From contig CAVQRC010000016.1 in assembly GCA_963715045.1 (NCBI GenBank), positions 1 to 64,000 on the forward strand: a stretch of DNA of 64,000 bases. The letters run 5' to 3'. Position numbers and translations under genes: made by a program. Shown piece after piece: positions 60,899-64,000 of this stretch (the first letter of the stretch is position 1; each line of letters begins with the position of its first letter). The notes under the pieces were generated by a model. The model had not been told where the DNA came from. It ran no database searches and was given only the letters and a program-made list of their open reading frames with translations. This DNA is from CAVQRC01 sp963715045 (GTDB lineage Bacteria; Planctomycetota; Planctomycetia; Pirellulales; Lacipirellulaceae).

Positions 60899-62196
60899 TG
60901 CTGGCGGAGGGTGTGCAGCCGCGCACGCTCAACCGTCCGCGACTCGTCCGCGTACACGATGATGTCGTCGTCCTCCGTGGCGGCCGGCCAGAATCCGTAG
61001 ACGCCATGTGCCGCGAACCGCTTCTGAGCCACGATCTGGTCGAGCATTTCGATCGCGTCCGCGAACAACTGCCGGGCCTGCGGTCCCAGCCGCTCGTCGT
61101 CGAGAATCTTCGGATACTTGCCTTTGAGCTGCCAGGTGAGAAAGAACGGCGACCAGTCGATGTAGCGGCGGAGTTCATCAATCGGGAAATCGCGCAACGT
61201 GCGAGTCCCCACGAACAGCGGCCGATCGATCGCTGTGGTCGACCAATCGGTCGTGAACCGCCTGGCGAACGCTTCCTGGTAGGGGATCAGATTCGCGTCG
61301 CCGCGGCGCTCGTACGATTTGCGGAGCTGCACCTGCAGTTCGCGGTTTTTGTCGTGGAACGCCCCCCGCGATTCGGGATTCATGAGCTGCTCGACAACGC
61401 CCACACTCCGTGACGCATCCGTGACGTGCATCACGCCATGATCGTACTTCGGCGCAATCTTGACGGCCGTGTGCTTGGCACTCGTTGTGGCCCCGCCGAT
61501 CAGCAGCGGCACATCGAAGCCGAGCCGCTTCATCTCGCGGGCGACGTGCTCCATTTCGTCGAGGCTCGGCGTGATCAGGCCCGACAGCCCGATAATGTCG
61601 ACCGCCTGCTCGCGGGCCGTGGCGAGGATTTTTTCGCAGGGGACCATCACGCCCAGATCGATGACGTCGAAATTGTTGCAGCCCAGCACGACACCGACGA
61701 TGTTCTTGCCAATGTCGTGGACGTCTCCCTTCACCGTGGCCAGGAGAATCGTGCCCCGCGTCTGGCGTTCGCCGGAGGCCTCCTTCTCCTCCTCCATGTA
61801 CGGAGTCAGATGGGCCACGCTGCGTTTCATCACGCGGGCACTCTTGACGACCTGGGGAAGGAACATTTTCCCCTGCCCGAACAGGTCGCCCACGATGCTC
61901 ATGCCGTCCATCAGGGGACCCTCGATGACGGCCAGGCAAGACGGGTACTCAAGCCTCGCTTCCTCGGTGTCTTCGTCGACGAATTTCGTGATCCCCTTCA
62001 GCAGGGCGTGCTGGAGCCGTTCTGCGACCGACTGTTCCCGCCAGGCGAGGTCTTCGACGGCCGCTTTGCCCCCCTTCCCTTTCAGCTTCTCGGCAAACTC
62101 CACGAGCCGCTCGGTGGCATCGGGGCGGCGGTTCAGCAAGACGTCTTCCACGCGTTCAAGCAGCGGCGGATCGATCTGCTCGTAGACTTCGAGCTG
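60881..62196 (-). CDS. metH: MetH middle fragment (cobalamin-binding domain)
   Basis: This part begins at QLEVYEQIDPPLLERVEDVL and covers the helical cap and the Rossmann-type B12 domain. GDVHDIGKNIVGVVLGCNNF holds the DxHxxG His that ligates cobalt. GLSGLITPSLDEM and LLIGGATTSAKHTAVKI are the other B12-domain signatures. The start of the activation domain follows (PLFVGTRTLRDFPI, FAAHGVYGFWPA). It joins the upstream fragment through a +1 shift near 62197 and the downstream fragment through a -1 shift near 60880. Read together, the three pieces form a complete MetH arrangement. Confidence 0.88.
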
Positions 62197-64000
62197 TGCC
62201 GGCATTGACGATCCCCATGTCGAGCCCGGCGTCGATCGCGTGATACAGAAACGCCGCGTGCATCGCCTCGCGGACAAGGTCGTTGCCCCGGAACGAGAAC
62301 GAGATATTGCTGACGCCGCCCGAGAAGTGCGCGCCGGGGCAGGCCTGCTTGATCTGACGGATGGCCTCGATGAAATTGACCGCGTAATTGTCGTGCTCTT
62401 CGATGCCGGTCGCGACCGTAAGGATATTGGGATCGAAGATGATGTCCTCGGGCGGCATCCCGACTTCAGCGGTCAGTAACTGGTAGGCCCGCTGACAGAT
62501 TCGCAACTTTTCTGCGACCTGGGTCGCCTGGCCCTGCTCGTCGAAGGCCATCACGACGACGGCCGCCCCGTACTTGCGGATCAGGCGGCCGAGACGGAGA
62601 AACTCCGCTTCGCCTTCCTTGAGGCTGATCGAGTTGACGACGCCTTTACCCTGCAGACACTTGAGCCCGGCCTCGATGACCGACCACTTGCTGCTGTCGA
62701 CCATTACGGGGACCTGGGCAACGTCGTTCTCGCCGGCAATCAGCCGGAGATAGGTCTGCATTTCCGCTTCGCTGTCGAGCAAACCCTCGTCCATGTTGAT
62801 ATCGATGACATTGGCCCCTCCGTTGACCTGGCCGCGGGCGATTTCGACAGCTTCCTCGTAGTCCTGCTCGCGGATCAGCCGGGCGAACTTCCGCGAACCG
62901 GTGACATTCGTCCGCTCGCCAACCATCAGGAAATTGCTTTCGGGGCGGAGCGTCAGCGGCAACGTCCCGCTGAGTCGCAGCCAGGGTTCGACGGTCGGCG
63001 GCCGGCGGGGCTTGACGCCTGCCACCGCGGCAGAGATCGCCCGGATGTGCTCGGCAGTCGTGCCGCAGCAACCACCCACGATGTTGACCCAGCCATTGGC
63101 CGCGAATTCGCCGATCATCTCCGCCATCCGGGTCGGCGTCAGATCGTATTGCCCCATCTCGTTGGGCAGGCCCGCGTTCGGATGGCAACTGATCGGAATC
63201 GGAGCGACGGACTGCAGTTCCTCCAGGTGCGGCCGCATCACATCCGGCCCCAGCGCGCAATTCATGCCGACCGACAGCAGCGGAATGTGGGAAATCGAGT
63301 TCCAAAACGCCTCCACGGTCTGGCCCGAGACGAAGGTCGCGCCGCCCGTGTCGAACGTACCGCTGACCATCACCGGCAGCTCGCAGCCGGCGTCTTCGAA
63401 GAACGTGCGGATCGCGAACAGACACGCCTTGAGGTTCAGCGTATCGATCGCCGTCTCGGGAAACAGGATGTCGACGCCGGCTTCCACCAGCGACTCCACC
63501 TGGTGGTAATAAGAGCGGACCATTTCATCGAACGTGACGCCTCGGTGACTGGCATCGTTGACGTCGGTCGAGATCGCCATTTGTTTGGTGGTCGGTCCGA
63601 TCGAGCCGGCCACGAACCGCGGTCTTGTCTCGGCGGCGGCACCCAACTGCTCGATCGCCCGCCGCGCGCAGCGAACCGCGGCGTGATTCATTTCGGCGAC
63701 TAGTTCGGTGGGAAGTTCAAACTCCCGGATCCCGACTTCGCTGGCGCCGAAAGTATTGGTCTCGATGATGTCGGCTCCGGCCTCGAGATAGGCTCGATGG
63801 ATCGCGGTGACATCATCGGGTCGAGTGAGACAAAGAATGTCGACAAAATTGCGGAGATCCTGCGGATGGTCGGCAAATCTGTCTGAATGGACATCCGCCC
63901 GATTGAGTTTGAGCGACTGGACCATCGTGCCCATCGCCCCGTCGAGGATGAGAATCCGCTCATCGCATGCGGCGCGTAATTCATCGAGACGAGAAACAGG
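62197..64000 (-). CDS. metH: MetH N-terminal fragment, runs off the right edge
   Basis: The frame is open to the window end (DERILILDGAMGTMVQ near 63930-63970), so the start lies outside. It holds the homocysteine-binding barrel (DIIETNTFGASEVGIREF, SVGMNCALGPDVM, NIVGGCCGTTAEH with the zinc-binding Cys pair). The pterin-binding barrel for methyltetrahydrofolate follows (NVTGSRKFARLI, GANVIDINMDEGLLDSEAEM, ISLKEGEAEFL). The protein loses frame just after HAIDAGLDMGIVNAG because of one extra base near 62197 and ends as TARSLRADRS at 62156. The reaction is homocysteine plus methyl-THF to methionine. Confidence 0.9.

Overview
The window is GC-rich, densely coded bacterial chromosome whose gene families point to Planctomycetota, probably the Pirellulales/Planctomycetales side. 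The evidence is a greatly enlarged SecA, two HExxH (DUF1570-like) secreted peptidases, PEP-CTERM sorting signals, a secreted leucine-rich-repeat protein, a GYF_2 remnant, a DUF4058 protein, frequent GTG/TTG starts and the short intergenic repeat families common in that phylum. WaaA implies a Gram-negative envelope with lipid A/Kdo. This assignment is inference; no rRNA or tRNA gene was found.

Positions 1-9300 are the accessory arm. At the left edge is a TGATG-coupled gene pair (one partial). It is followed by a tightly coupled pair encoding a membrane protein and a P-loop protein of unknown function (558-2377). Next is a stretch (2414-9288) bounded by an imperfect 19-bp direct repeat, one copy of which resembles a tRNA T-arm/3' end. 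Inside this stretch lie paired inverted repeats, a decayed GYF_2 gene, an LRR protein, a truncated C-type-lectin/PEP-CTERM gene, a ParD-like/zeta toxin-antitoxin operon, an HTH fragment and a 5'-truncated OLD/AAA-type ATPase that stops about 20 bp short of the right-hand repeat. It reads as a decaying genomic island.

Positions 9375-45458 are mostly core or envelope genes: waaA, secA, a PhnP-like metallo-hydrolase, a tail-specific protease, secreted hypotheticals and a HEAT-repeat lipoprotein whose N terminus is built from a heptanucleotide repeat. An SPFH-domain operon follows, then a peptidase/ABC-permease/peptidase operon, dnaA, a GNAT enzyme, a PDZ protein, selA, a c-di-AMP-synthase-like protein, nnrE, galU with a plant-like glucuronokinase, a VKOR-DsbA fusion, a glycerophosphodiesterase, guaB and a TatD-like hydrolase.

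Positions 45698-64000 hold alaS, a Bax-inhibitor-1 protein, a STAS protein, a degenerate GH10-like protein, purC, aroC, an LplT-like MFS transporter, a DUF4058 protein, a PEP-CTERM protein, thiC and metH, which runs off the right edge. purC carries one apparent single-base frameshift and metH two. All three interrupt otherwise intact core enzymes, so base-calling error is the leading explanation, with real inactivation the alternative.

The most interesting points are the direct-repeat-bounded island, the five-unit repeat insertion in SecA, the frame-shifting heptamer tract at the start of a lipoprotein gene, the peptidase/permease/peptidase operon, the galU-glucuronokinase pair, and the altered motifs in the c-di-AMP synthase-like and GH10-like proteins.
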